Positions 43,604 through 55,909 of a stretch of DNA of 64,000 nucleotides are shown one piece after another. A model generated the notes under the pieces. It had not been told where the DNA came from. It worked only from the letters and a program-made list of their open reading frames with translations, and made no database searches. The stretch is taken from assembly GCA_963576475.1 (NCBI GenBank), contig OY754978.1:19599678-19663677 (forward strand), given 5' to 3'. Every line of letters starts with the position of its first letter. Position 1 is the stretch's first letter. The translations under genes and the position numbers were made by a program. Origin of the DNA: Molanna angustata (taxonomy: Eukaryota > Arthropoda > Insecta > Trichoptera > Molannidae).

Positions 43604-44635
43604 TTTATCCAACTGTCGATTTGTTCAGGAGAACTTTGTTCTCTTAACATATCGACAATGTATCAAGCCAGAATACGCGAGAATTGTATGGAGAGGTCTA
43701 CTTTTTTCACGGCTTTTCCAACTTTGAAGTCAAAAAACACCAACTTAGAGGCTTCGCAGCATATATGTTCCATACACGGATTTACTCAGAATTCGGAGTA
43801 GAACATTTCGTGTGTCTGTGTGTGTGTCTGTGTGTCTGTGTGTGTGTATGTCTGTGTGTGTGTGTGTGTCCCCCCCTTATAACTTTTGATCCGCTCAATT
43901 TACAGAGCCTAAAATTTCAGAATATATAAACAGTTACAGGCCTACAAAACTTTTATACTCGGAATTTTAAATTTTTGTTTCAGTCAGGGGTTATCAACTT
44001 TTGAATTTTTATTTTATTTTTCCATATATCTCAGAAACCATAAACGCTAGAACGCTGAAAATTGGTATAAACATAGACAAATACAAAATCACAAATTAGT
44101 TTTTTCAAAAAAATTCCAGGGTTTCTCAAACATTTTTTATTAAGAAAAGTATTTTTTTTATGATAAATTTATGAGTTTAACTGCCTATATTTCCATTTTT
44201 TTTTAAAATATCGAAAAAAGCCGAAACACCCCAACTAGATAATTTAATTTTATATAAAAAATATTAACATTGTAGCAGTACATCTCAAATTTTTTTTAAC
44301 AATTTTTATAAAAATTGAATTTAGTGACGACATCGCTTCATACAATTTGTATGGTAGTCACCTATACACAATATCAAAGAAGACTTAATAGTTTGATACT
44401 TCATCTCTAAGCATACAATATACATATACCATCATGCTGTTTTCATATTCCGGGTAGGAAAAAAAGACTGACCTCCATACTATCCTATCTTGACTACCTA
44501 GGTACATGTGTTGTATAGAAAACTAAATATCATAAAATAATAAATAATTTGTATTTATGGGTTTGGTACTTATTCTTCAACTATACATACTATCGCTGTC
44601 GACAGTTGGATCCCATGTGTTACATGCAACTAGTT
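43604..44635 (+). repeat. Direct repeat block DR-1, copy 2 (1032 bp)
   Basis: Matches copy 1 at 41715-42782 throughout, with scattered single-base differences. The 36-bp length difference lies mainly in the TG-rich tract, which is shorter here. It includes the same LINE-A 3' scrap (about 44427-44505), showing that the scrap was present before duplication. Confidence 0.9.
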
Positions 44636-45549
44636 ATAATACATAAGCGATAGGATCATGCTGAAAATCAGCTGCTGGGGTCTTGTCTTCCTGCAACATA
44701 GCTGAGCATGGTCCTTTTGAGTTAGAAAGGTTGTTTTTCTATACATTTGTTTTTATATGTCTATGTATTTGTATATTAACTTCTTTTCGTCTCAATAAAT
44801 GTTTATTTATTTTAGGCTAGGCATATTAGGATTTTCAGACGCAAATTTTGCTATAGTTTTTATTTTCTCACCTTTTATGTTTTTTGGGTCGCTGAACACG
44901 AATTTGAAGTTTGCGGGCAAAAATTTTGCCCGGAACTTTGTTTTTTGGGCACTATTTCACGAAATTTTGGCACTTTTTTCGGTTTTCGGCCTATATTGCA
45001 AAAACAATGCATTTTTTCGACAAATTGTACGAGACAGAATTGAAGTGGACAAAATTTACTATATTTCTTGTTAAAAAGTTTTTTTTGTAAGATTAACCGT
45101 TTCGTCGCTAGAGTGCACCCAAAAGGGACCATATTTCCATATCTAGTGAAATTCACCGTTTTCGCGGAAATCGCCCTTGCTGTAATACTTGACTGTTGTA
45201 ACAATTTATTACATTATATCATTTGTATAACAGTACATTTCTCATAAATAACGTTTTTCTTTGGAAGACTAACCTATTGATTTTCAACCACCGTGCCGCG
45301 GCATTTTTGTGTGCCGCGAAATTCTTAAGGTGTGACGCCAAATTTTAGAAATGTATATAATTAGTAAAAATTATAATAAAATCAATCTCAAATTTATTAC
45401 AAAAAATAAACTTATTATTTACTTGTTATTTATCCCTTATAAACAAACTGTTGTTTTTATAATAAGTACATATTATTTTATTTTACATTCTTTCCGCGCC
45501 ATTAGCACCATTCAGCAACTTTTTTAATGTGGGTACAATGTTGTTGCCT

Positions 45550-47446
45550 ACTTTGATCACAAATCTTTGATAATTATGGTAAAAGGTTGGACTCGGTCAC
45601 TCCTTTGGAATTTGACATTTGTAACACATCTTTCGATGCCCCTCATGGCCCTCATGCCCTTCTCCCACGCCTCATGACAATTTACCCTCTCATCACCTAG
45701 AATGCCTGTACCCAGAGAAAATAATTTTGGGCTTTCCGGGAATGGAAAGTGTTCCTGCAACCACGCATACATCTTGGCAAAATACTTATCATCCCGAATA
45801 GAGCTTGCACTTGATAGGCCATGATGTTAATGGGAAGTCTCAAATGAAACACCACAGTAGTTTTCTATTTACTCACAAACATGTAAATGAAATGGTCCAT
45901 CTGGTTTGAATACTTTCTTGTACCCCATGTCCATGAGTCAGGCCTCTTTGCACCTTCATGCTCCTCATTAGAAACTGCTCAATGACCATATCAGTCCACA
46001 TCCTTGACCTAAATTTGTTAGCGATCCGTCATACCGTAAAAAACCTTCAGATGTAAACTTGTAATATTCATCGGGAAACATTATTACTTTCGAGTTTATC
46101 ATATCCTGGAGATACAAGTGAGCGCATTTTGAGTAACGGGAGTGTCATGAGGCATGAAAATACGGCAGCATTCTCCAGACTGCTTCCAGGTGCAACTCCC
46201 AATTTCCTGTCCTCTCAGCCAGAATGAATAGTTTAACAAGGTTGACCATTTCGATATACTGGACCCTTTCGATATACGATAGCTTGGCGGTAGGACCACG
46301 TGTTTTTAGCTGTTCCAGTTGATAAAAGACCTTCTTTCTGATTTCTCTACATCGCTCTAGATCAGGGATATAATATCAAAATCATATAACACTTTAGCTA
46401 AAATTGATTTTAAGTCTGGGGAGAGAGTTATCGTTTTCATTACAATTTTCATCAGTGCAGTGTGAGCTAAAATGTGGGCTCTGACTGCTCTGTAATAGGC
46501 GTGCCCTGTCATCTTTTTTTTTATTGGATTCATCGAATAGCAGGTATTAACCAAATCCATCCATCCACTACCATCCATTGAGTAACAGACTGACCCTAAG
46601 TCACACATAAGTAGGTGAAATCCGCCCAGTCGAGGCACCACATATTTCAGCCTGGGGTCGTTGCTGTTAGCTGCAATGAACCTAGCCTTTAAGTACAGGG
46701 GTCGGTCGAATGTTATGAAGCATCACGTCTGACCTTTTGCACGACACTTCTCAACAGATTTCAGCATCGCGGTGTAGATTGTGTCATAATTAGAGGGAGG
46801 AGAGTTGATGAAAGGAAGGCAAGCAGTATACGTTTTTTCGAAGAGGAGGTCCTTTGTCGCTTGCTCCATAAATCCACTCCATCTAGGAATAATGCCGAAT
46901 TCCATGTGTTTGCTGTACAGCCACAGAACTTCAACTGCTGAGGGATAGGTGCTCGGTGATGTTTGAAATTCGCTTGACAGGTCTTTCATCTTGATTTCCT
47001 TCAGTCCATCACAACCCTGTTTCGTCTCAAAATGTTTCAATGTCAAATGACCAAATCTTCTAAAGACCACTGCAGCTCGTATCTTTGTTTCTGGAAATGG
47101 TGGCATCTGTAGGAACTACAGAAGCTGGGCCAATAGTATACATCCCTCCCATGACATGGAATGTGTTGTATCCATCTATCGTGTGAGTGTTATAATCTGC
47201 GTTAAATGAACTGCATAAAACCCTCGGCACATACTTATGATTCTGTTGTTAGGGTGGAAGAAAAACCCCAGCGAACTCAATACATCCAATAATTTTCGGG
47301 ATCCAAAATTTTTATAGGAATGCTGCTAACCCAACATATAAATTAGACAAAAAGGATCTAGGTCTTACAGCACTGATGATACAATGAGAAAATGCGTGGC
47401 TCCTATTCTTCCACTTCTCCTTATCCCTGCCCTTTTTCACAGACAT
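45550..47446 (-). pseudogene. Broken gene of an uncharacterised, element-associated protein family
   Basis: Successive minus-strand segments read in order MSVKKGRDKEKWKNRSHAF, GSRKLLDVLSSLGFF, (A)DYNTHTIDGYNTFHVMGG, SNYDTIYTAMLKSVEK, YVVPRLGGFHLLMCDLGSVC, MTGHAYYRAVRAHILAH, ERTGNWELHLEAVWRMLPYF, then AWLQEHFPFPESPKLFSLGT and ILGDERVNCHEAWEKG. I recall this order of motifs from large uncharacterised proteins of cnidarians, molluscs and arthropods; no function is established to my knowledge. At least three frameshifts and several stops break it. Its place between long inverted repeats suggests that it is the element's own gene. Confidence 0.65.
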
Positions 47447-47695
47447 GGAAATATAGCCCCATTTACTAATTATACCTATACATTTCTAAAATTTGGCGTC
47501 ACACCTTAAGAATTTCGCGGCACACAAAAATGCCACGGCACGGTGGTTGAAAATCAATAGGGCAGTCTTCCAAAGAAAAACGTTATTTATGAAAAATGTA
47601 CTTTTGTAGCATATAAATTGTATAATTTAATAAATTGTTACAGCGATTTAAGTATCACAGCAAGGGAGATTTCTGCGTAATCGGTTAATTTCACC

Positions 47696-48105
47696 ATATG
47701 AAAATATGGCCCCATTCGGGCGCGCTCTAGCGGCGAAACTGTTAGTCTTACAAAAAAATGTTAAGAATAAGAAATATAGGAAATTTTGTCTACTTTAATT
47801 TTGTCCCGAATGATTTGCCGAAAAAACGCTTTATTTTTGCGATATCGGCCGAAAACTGAAAAAAAGTGCTAAAATTTCGTCAAAAAGTGCCCAAAAAACC
47901 ATATGAAAATATGGTCCTTTTCGGGAGGGCTCTAGCGGCGAAACGGTTAGTCTTACAAAAAAACGTTATGAACAAGAAATATAGCAAATTTTATCTTCTT
48001 TAATTTTGTCTCGAATGATTTGCCGAAAAATTACTTTATTTTTGCGATATAAGCAAAAAACTGAAAAAAATGACAAAATTTCGTCAAAAAATGCCCAAAA
48101 AACAA
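47696..48105. repeat. 205-bp tandem duplication inside the right arm
   Basis: ATATGAAAATATGGCCCCAT (47696) and ATATGAAAATATGGTCCTTT (47901) begin two consecutive units of about 205 bp. Each contains CTCTAGCGGCGAAAC, GTTAGTCTTACAAAAAAA and GAATGATTTGCCGAAAAA. The left arm has only one such unit. The two units differ at many positions, so the duplication is not recent. Confidence 0.85.
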
Positions 48106-48194
48106 CCCGAAATACATAAAGGGTGAAAAAATAAAAACTATAGCAAAATTTGCATCTGAGACCCTATTTTTTTGCTAATATGCCTGGCCTATTT

Positions 48195-48875
48195 AGTGTA
48201 TTTGATTTTTAAGATTGAATTTTCATCGTATCATAATAATTGCAATGACTATATTTCTGCAATGGCACAGATCTGATCGAGTTGCTACGGTAAGTCCACT
48301 GCAGGATTATCAATTTCTAAAGATTTTTGATCTGCCTAAGACCGTCATTATGTATTTAAAAGTAAACCATCCCTCGAGAGATTGAGTGTAGCCACTACTA
48401 TAGCACATTGATTTTATATTATATCATATAAATAATATAAAAAGATATTTAAACTTATTTGTTTTATGAAAAATAATAAATAAACAGAATCTAATTTAAC
48501 GCGAATTTTCGATTGATAAATCGATTTACCCTGGAATATAGGAAAATCGATACATTAATTAGGTCTCGCAAGAACATAGCTTTTTAAATTGTCACATTAT
48601 AATAATATTAGTGTTTCGATGACACGATACTGTTGAAATAACATTTAAGTCCAGTGCATAAGGCTATGTGAGCCATGACCTAGTTAGCTATTTTTACTTT
48701 TCGTGGCGTTATTGCTTATTTCTGGATAATATACTTGTACACCAAAACCACGCGCACATGTTGACATTTAAAGCCGTTGCATTTAAAAAAAAATATAATA
48801 TGTTCCTTTAGTTCAATTTATCTTCACTTTAATCATACAATCCGAAATAGATAATTTATATATTTATTTAGAAAA
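48195..48875. other. No gene recognised
   Basis: AT-rich unassigned DNA. Confidence 0.45.
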
Positions 48876-48879
48876 TTGT

Positions 48880-49345
48880 GTTCGAACCAAGCGAGGTTTA
48901 TTGGCGTCAGGCAACCTTTCACAAACTACATAAGTTGTGTGAAGCCTCATATAATTTTATACAATCGTTTTGTGAAGCCTCTTCATTTCAGTACAACCAG
49001 CTCAAATATGAAATGGCCTAAGTGATGATGCTATGTCGTCTCAATCCTTACAAATATTTTAAAATATATTAAAAACTTATCTGTCAAATAGTTCCTGTTT
49101 ATTCCTTTTTATCCTTCCGTACCTTCCTTTTTTCCTTGTCGCTATGATCAGTCTTATAACTGTATTTTTTATTTTTCTCTTTGCATATTTTTTCTTTATT
49201 TCTCAGTAAATACATACTTTCTATTGTGCCAAAATTTAGAGACTACCTCGGGTTGGTTGGAAGATATTGCCTTATGGTAATTATATGTACAACAAACTTT
49301 AATGCAACAAATACATACAACAAGAACAAACTAATGGATCACAGC
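48880..49345 (+). pseudogene. LINE-J C-terminal scrap and 3' end, copy 3
   Basis: The reading SFCEASSFQYNQLKYEMA, then a shifted SQSLQIFKIY and KTYLSNSS-like stretch, matches the LINE-J C-terminus. The 3' UTR (TTCCTTTTTATCCTTCC, GCTATGATCAGTCTTAT) leads to CGGGTTGGTTGGAAGATATT and GCCTTATGG. It resembles the minus-strand copy at 51795-52145. TTGTGTGAAGCCTC and TTTTGTGAAGCCTC are a short direct repeat near 48935-48985. Confidence 0.65.
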
Positions 49346-49349
49346 AAAG

Positions 49350-50540
49350 AAGGATGGAAATAAATTCTTTTTTAACGTTTGTTTTTTGAACAATTTGACT
49401 TTTTTTACTAATTTGATTTTTTTTTCGACCGAGTTCTTCGTCTGTTTAGTATTGGATGAAATTTTATTAATATAATTCCACTAAAATTAGATGAAGGTTT
49501 GTACGTTAAATCTAATATTAATTAAATACCCTCAAAATATTTCTGATTAAACGATAGTTTTAAAACAACATCTCCAATTACCTCAGTTTCCAGAACTGCC
49601 ACAAAGGTTATTTAGGACGAATTGTTTCGGAACTTGTATAATTTTAAAATAATTCAGATAACTTTGTGCGAAGATATTATTTGGCCGAGTATGGGTTTTA
49701 TAAATAAATAGTAAAACCTTTTGTATTCGGTCCCATGGCAATGGGGATTGTTCGCTTTTGTGTGTCAAGCGAGCATTAATTAACCCAAAACGGGTCTGGC
49801 TCGGGTACGCCATAAGGAAAACAGAACTGTACTGAACGGGATCTAGTGACGTCAGACCGATGGACCTAAATTGGAGTAGCTTTGGTCATTGGTCATGACC
49901 TTGGAAACATAGGATTGGTCTTGGAATATCATTTTGATACTTACTAACTTGACGTGTCCGCCGGATAAACTATGCCTCTTCATCACATTTCTGTGCCAAG
50001 TTTCGACAGGCAGTTGCAATCACAAGATACATCCTTCTTCGACCATTTACTTCAATTGTACTTTATCTATCCTTGTGATACATATTCGGAGTCTATATTA
50101 TAATATCCTCCATGTACCTGATGGTTTTAATATTCTCATACATACACTTTTCATAAAGAGTAGCTTTAGAGCTGAAATCAATGATCATGATTTCATCATT
50201 TAAATAAAAACCTTCTGATAATATAATTAATGTATAAATGATTCTATTGTTTTTGTGTTAACAGAGTGGTAATCCATTTTAAAATTAATAAACAAATATT
50301 ATATACCAAAGTATTTTTCCACAAAAAAATCGAGGTACCAATTTAAACGATATCATCCTACCTACACCACAACATTTACCGCGTTGCCACCTGTGTGGGT
50401 GGAGTTACGGTGATTTTACAATGTTGCCAAATATGTGGGTCAATTTAAGTTTAAGGAAGTGGGTATAAACATATGTATAAAGTTGGTACCCGGATGTTTA
50501 CAATATTGCCTTTCATTTTTTTTTTTATTAATTTCATTTT
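49350..50540. other. No gene recognised
   Basis: AT-rich. A minus-strand frame at 49583-49813 and a plus frame at 49934-50203 show no recognisable motif. Confidence 0.4.
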
Positions 50541-50544
50541 AGAC

Positions 50545-50770
50545 CTTGATAATCCTCTTCTTGTTCTTTCATCAGGCCCAGGGCCTGTTTTATGTTGCAT
50601 TATCAGCCTCATATGATGTGGACTGTCAACTATCTCGCCATCTTTTTGGTGGATGTCCTCGTGGTCGAGACCCCTCCGGTACGTTGTCTCGGACTATCTT
50701 TGGGATCCTATCTTCGGACATGCGTCTGACTTTGATAATACCTCGGCGAAAACGTTCAGTCAAAATGTAT
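50545..50770 (-). pseudogene. LINE-C-like C-terminal fragment
   Basis: The minus strand reads RRMSEDRIPKIVRDN, then VPEGSRPRGHPPKRWRDS-stop. It parallels LINE-C at 58944-59834 (RMDSTRLPHIVLHNQPHGTR, PRGRPPKRWRDS). A short GAAGAGG-like tail lies near 50555. Confidence 0.7.
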
Positions 50771-50774
50771 ACAA

Positions 50775-51680
50775 ATAACTATTTGGATTCTGATATACCT
50801 TTTAAATCATTGTCAGAAAATTAACTATTCTCTTTTGATGTTTATAATGTTATTTTCAAAAATGATCTTGGTATTTGCATAAATTACTAAATAAATTATT
50901 TAATGTTACAATTTTTCAACACTATTGTATTGATGCTTTGTTTAAAGAATATAAAATGTGGAGGAATATTTGAATAAATAACTACCTACAGACTCACGAG
51001 TATAGTATGACATAGTAGACCAAGTGTGACCAAGACTATAATATTATTATAATATTATCCAACTCTAGTCGTAACCCGTTAGATGTGTTGCACTAATCCT
51101 GGTCGACCATTCAACTAATCCGCGTATAAGAGATGTCTGTCCGACATAGCACAATCCGCATAATATATAAAGCGTGTATGAATTTGAAAAGCTTTCAGAA
51201 AGTTTCGTGTTGGATATGTGTGTTTGGGTTTAGTATAGAGTCACATGGGTTCTTGTAATCTATAGCTACTTTAACTTAATAATCACGTGTTGTTTATCAT
51301 GGGTGTGTTATTCCTTACTCGGCTAGAGGAACATATGTACCTACCAACTTATGAAGTGAAACTTCAGCACTAAATTGAGTAGGTGTTGGTACACATAATA
51401 TATCTGTTCATATTTAGGTACCAACTGCGTATCTAGGAGCAGTGAGGTAAACAAACATTACACGTTCTCAAATATCAATTTACGTATTATATTATCTTTG
51501 TAAACGTTCAGAACATGAGAAACTATAATTTGAAAATCTACTGTCTCTGCTGCGCATTGGTGACTTTTACTTGTACATATTATAATCCTATTTGAATTTG
51601 ATAACATTTTTCCAATCAGATCTGCAAAAAGTTTGGGTTCTTCATTTTGGATACACTTTTTTTTTTATTTATTTTGTACA
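50775..51680. other. No gene recognised
   Basis: AT-rich unassigned DNA. Confidence 0.45.
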
Positions 51681-51685
51681 TAACT

Positions 51686-51740
51686 ATCATCATCATCAGC
51701 TCCACATCCCAAGGTGGGACCTGGAATAACTGAAACTGCA
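51686..51740 (-). mobile_element. LINE-D-like 3'-terminal scrap
   Basis: ATCATCATCATCAGCTCCAC and CCCAAGGTGGGACC...AACTGAA resemble the 3' end of LINE-D at 57988-58045 (TCATCATCATCATAAGCTC, CCTGGGTGGGCC, GCTGAATTC). Confidence 0.45.
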
Positions 51741-51794
51741 TGTCAGTTTTTTATCTTATAGAAGGAGCAAACTTCAAGAAAACAGACTACAAGA

Positions 51795-52145
51795 TGAAGA
51801 CAAAATATTTATTTTATTTATTTATTTATATAATATATGCACATGTGTACAAAGGCAGGTTTATTGCCATAAGGCAATTTCTTCCAACCAACCCGAGCAA
51901 CGTGAAGTCTCTTAGTTAAATTGGTACAGTACTAATTAAGTGAGAAATAAATTGATAAAAAATAACATAAAAGAGTAAGAAATATAAAAAAAAATTACAA
52001 AGAGAAAAAAAAATGAAAAGAGAGTTTAAAAATAAAAGAATAATAAAAATAACACTGATCATAGCAATGAGGAAAAGGAGGTTACGGAAGGATATAGAAG
52101 GAATTTAGGAACTATTTGACAAATAAAGTTTTTTTAGTTTACCTA
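51795..52145 (-). mobile_element. LINE-J 3' end, copy 4
   Basis: On the plus strand TTATTTTATTTATTTATTTA (tail), CAGGTTTATTGCCATAAGGC, AATTTCTTCCAACCAACCCG and CATAGCAATGAGGAAAAGGA are the reverse complement of the LINE-J 3' UTR. No coding sequence is preserved. Confidence 0.75.
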
Positions 52146-52149
52146 AGAT

Positions 52150-53020
52150 AAATAAGATCCGTTCTATCGAAATGTATAGTGAGAAGAAGTCAACAAAAGG
52201 AAGAATTCTTTTGGGTGACTTTTGCGCATCCATCCTCTCGATATAACCCAGCCATCGCAACATTATGTTGTTAATAAAAATAAATAATATAATACTCTTA
52301 ATAATATTTTCATTTGAATTATCTTCATAAAGACTATCATCGTCAGGGAATTTTAGCGTGGTGCCTAAAATAAATATCCAACGAGTACACCAGTGTTCAT
52401 ATCTTTAATCGTTTAAGTTTAGATAGAAACAAAATATTATTGTAGCTGAACATGTGCTAATCAAGTGAATATGTATACAGTATCACCAAGGATGTTGGGA
52501 ATGTAAACAAGCATATCACCATTATACATAATATTTAATGTTATGTAGTTTTAGTATTATGTGAAGTAATTGGGTCACTGTTTTTTCAACCTCCATTTTG
52601 TGTTGATGTTATGTCATTATTAGTAGCATATGGTTATAACTTGACTGTAGTAATATTATTTCATCCTCACTCCTGTATCACTTAAGATATTAAATCAATC
52701 CCATATTTTATATAATATATACCATAACTACATCATGTTCCTTACTGGGTACGAAAAAAAAACAAAATATTTCAACACTGGTTTTCAACTATTGCTTAAT
52801 TTATCTTCATAATCTATTGTGTAATTTTGATATCAAAAATTTCCATTTCTTGAAACCTCGATACCCGATCGTGGCATATTTTCCGATCGTGGCATGTCTT
52901 CTGTGTTCTTTTTCAGACTTTTACTCTTTGTGTGGTAAAACCACATCACTAGAATTTTTCATTATTTTAACAACATATTTCGTTATCTTATACATTTGTT
53001 TTATTTCTTTATTTTCCCGT
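52150..53020. other. No gene recognised
   Basis: AT-rich unassigned DNA. Confidence 0.45.
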
Positions 53021-53023
53021 CTA

Positions 53024-53622
53024 GGACACTTGGCTGCGGCTACTTGGGTACGACGGACAATTGGGTGCGGAACACACCCAATTGTCCGGCTGCGAACCCA
53101 CTTTGTCGCGATTTTTTTCTACTCAAAAAACAGATAGATGGCTCTATATCATAATATTAATTGCATATAAAGCATGATCAACATATTCTAATCAAACTGT
53201 TGGTTATAATAGGTTGCTTAAATGAAAATGTTGATTTTATTAAAATTTACTATAAACAATATCTTTAAACAGAATTAAACAAGTAGTTTGTTTTTTAACT
53301 GACTTTAAAAATATACTAATAATATGTGCCTATTATAAATATAAAATAATAATATATGTAGGTATACTTGTAATGATAAAATAATTTATACTTACTCCCT
53401 AATACTAACTCTAAATCATAATATTTATTAAATTTAGAGTTAGTATTAAATTAGTTTTATTTTATTATTTTGTTGTCTGTTTTCTATCGACAACAAAATA
53501 ATATACGAAACGCTTCAACGCAAAACTGATAAAATATTTTTGATTAGAATAGTCCCGGCCAAGTGTCCCGCGTCCGTGTCCCTCAAGTGTCCCGCACCAA
53601 AGTTGTCGCAGCCAAGTGTCCC
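53024..53622. mobile_element. Inverted-repeat DNA element, 599 bp, non-coding
   Basis: GGACACTTGGCTGCG (53024-53038) is perfectly mirrored at 53608-53622. Beyond it, looser pairing continues, with (A)ACTT(T/G)GGT(A/G)CG on both sides. Just inside the left end is a perfect hairpin, GGACAATTGGGTG (53055-53067) with CACCCAATTGTCC (53075-53087). The right end carries three AAGTGTCCC repeats. The interior is AT-rich without a gene. It is probably a non-autonomous element. Confidence 0.7.
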
Positions 53623-53624
53623 TT

Positions 53625-55770
53625 CCGATTATTTTCAACACGATCATACGTCGTTTGAACACATGTCATACGTACGGTTTCATTTTTATGCCGCTGTATC
53701 CGGGTTTCATTCACTTATATACATACATAAGTGTTGATCTATTTGGATTGTGTATGGTAAGTTGAAAATCTTAAGTTACCTACGAATCAAATTAGTGAAA
53801 TAAGGAACATCTTATCTTATTGAAGGACGCTATTTAGTAGCATCACTTCCAAATTTTTAAATATTTAACAACACTACGATATTATTAAGTAGCATCACTT
53901 CCAATGTTTTTTATATTTAACCACACTACAAAATTAATACGTTAAAACCTGTGAATTATCACTATACCCAGTGACCATTTAAAATATTGTCATGATTCTT
54001 CAATTAATTTATTTAATTATCATAGTATAGATTTACATACCTAATAAAACAATTCATTTGTTCTTCTTGCCTGATTTTTGATTGACAAGTACCTTATGAC
54101 GTATTGGCATGATCAAGTAGATTCATGCTTTATCGCTTAAACATGTTTTAACAAACAATTACAATAACAATGAAATAAAAAATAACACGTTCGAAGAAAG
54201 AGCATATTATCTCTTGTGGGAGATATACGTATCAAATACTGAAGTCGATATAACATTTAATGATATTTCTTTGAAAGTGTTACGCAATTATGTTCCTGTT
54301 CATTTCCACTTTGACGTACCTATTTATTACCTACAAGAAAATATTTAGAACATTAATATTTCCTTAACGAAATTGACGATTGCATACCTTTAATACACCT
54401 GGTATAGATATGTACATACATCCCCAAACTTTCACACCTGAAAATCACTGATTTGTGGTGATCAAAGAGTTCAGCTATTTTTGGTTCTACAGCCACTAGT
54501 GTCAAAGACATATACTGAAGAGAAGATACTGAGACCTGGGTATTAACGAATCTAGAATAATCTTTTGCAGCATTTGAGAGAAGGATCCTCAGAATAGACT
54601 TCGGTCTCGTGTGATATACTGTTGGTTGGCGTCGTAGATATACCTAATTGAGAGCTATTATGACATATTAGGAGAGCCCGATGCGATTAGTTTTTTCTTT
54701 CTCTCCTTCTGTCAAAAACAATATATCTAAGAATTTTTAGCTCCCTACATTGACTTAATTATTGACAATAATTATTGAACATCCTTAAAGTAAATTTTTC
54801 GAAAACCTCATAATTATCGATATGTATAATATGATGAGTTAAAAAAGGATTTTGTATTGAATTCATCCTTCGGATTTGAGTGTTTGTGTTATTTTATAAT
54901 GCAAAAGTTATCAAAATTACTAAATTTTAGTTATTGGTTCAAAGAAAGCTGTAGGTGTTTGTGATGAAAATAATCGATTTTATATAATATTTTTATTTTT
55001 ACACTGTTAATCAAAAACCTTTTAAATATAGGTATATTTATATCTCTTCGTCACATGAAGGAGTTCTCAAATTTGAAATTGTTTTATTTGAATTGAATTT
55101 GAACCTATATTTACAATATTGATTTAAATTTCTTTAAACTATTTAAATACCTACACTTATATATTTCGAGGGTAGGTTATAAAATAAAATAAAATACAAT
55201 ATTATTTACATTATAATAATTTCAAATCAATTATGTACTTATCCGATGTACAAAATTATGGGCACCATAGTATTTATTCACCCATTCATTTACTTGACGG
55301 TTGACTGTTATTGTACGAATCAAAAATGAAAAAAAAGCTTAAACAGTTGTTAAAATCAAACCCCAGAAAACAATTTGGAGTCCTCGAGATCTTAACAATA
55401 TATTTCCAGACGAATGACTTCGAATAGCCCAGGGTCCTTTCAAAAAATAGCCGGGTGTGTTTTTTTCGAAGTCGCCTCCGGTTTCGCCCGAAAAATAGAA
55501 GAAATATTGTCACATTGTTTATTTAAACATATCCGACGAGGCATTATTAATTGACCACGATTGGTTTTGTTACAATGTTGTTACATTATAACAACTTGTT
55601 ACCTAACCCAACCTAAGGTGATATATCTTATGTTATTTATCATCATCATAATAAAACCAGATAACACTAACCAACCAACACTCGCCTCTTCACTACACGA
55701 GTAATTTAACACTTTTTTCTTGGAAATTTAAAGAATACATTTTTGTAAAAATTCCGTTAGTGATTTTATA
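53625..55770. other. No gene recognised; one small tandem repeat
   Basis: At about 53836-53940, two tandem units share AGTAGCATCACTTCCAA, then TATTTAAC(A/C)ACACTAC. Otherwise AT-rich DNA. A minus-strand frame at 55286-55513 has no known motif. Confidence 0.45.
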
Positions 55771-55774
55771 CCTA

Positions 55775-55905
55775 CTTTATTTTTATTTATTTATCTTTTT
55801 GTACATAATAATGATATACACATATAATGAACACTGGCGGGCTTATTGCCATTAGCCAATTTCTTCCAACCAATTATTGAAACTTCTGGAACGTGACAGC
55901 ACTTT
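55775..55905 (-). mobile_element. LINE-J 3' end, copy 5
   Basis: TTTATTTTTATTTATTTATC (tail), then AACACTGGCGGGCTTATTGC, CATTAGCCAATTTCTTCCAA and CCAA are the reverse complement of the LINE-J terminus (GGTTGG...GGCAATAAGCCCGCC). Confidence 0.75.
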
Positions 55906-55909
55906 GAAA

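Larger units (their letters stand above)
44814..48190 (-). mobile_element. 3.4-kb DNA element with very long terminal inverted repeats
   Basis: The outer ends are AGGCTAGGCATATTAG (44814-44829) and its near mirror CTAATATGCCTGGCCT (48175-48190). Homology continues inward through TTTGCTATAGTTTTTATTTT, TAACCGTTTCG(T/C)CGCTAGAG, AACGTTTTTCTTTGGAAGAC, ATTGATTTTCAACCACCGTG and TGTGTGCCGCGAAATTCTTA to about 45370 on the left and 47480 on the right. The right arm is longer because of an internal 205-bp duplication. Between the arms lies a broken minus-strand gene (45550-47446). No target duplication could be settled. Confidence 0.8.

Noticed and set aside
41715..44635. DR-1 copies as LTRs of a retrotransposon
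   Set aside because: No TG...CA ends, no primer-binding site or polypurine tract, no target duplication seen, and the 821-bp interior has no coding sequence.
53540..53737. Plus-strand open frame rich in PAKCPAS-like repeats
   Set aside because: It translates the repeated AAGTGTCCC words at the end of an inverted-repeat element.
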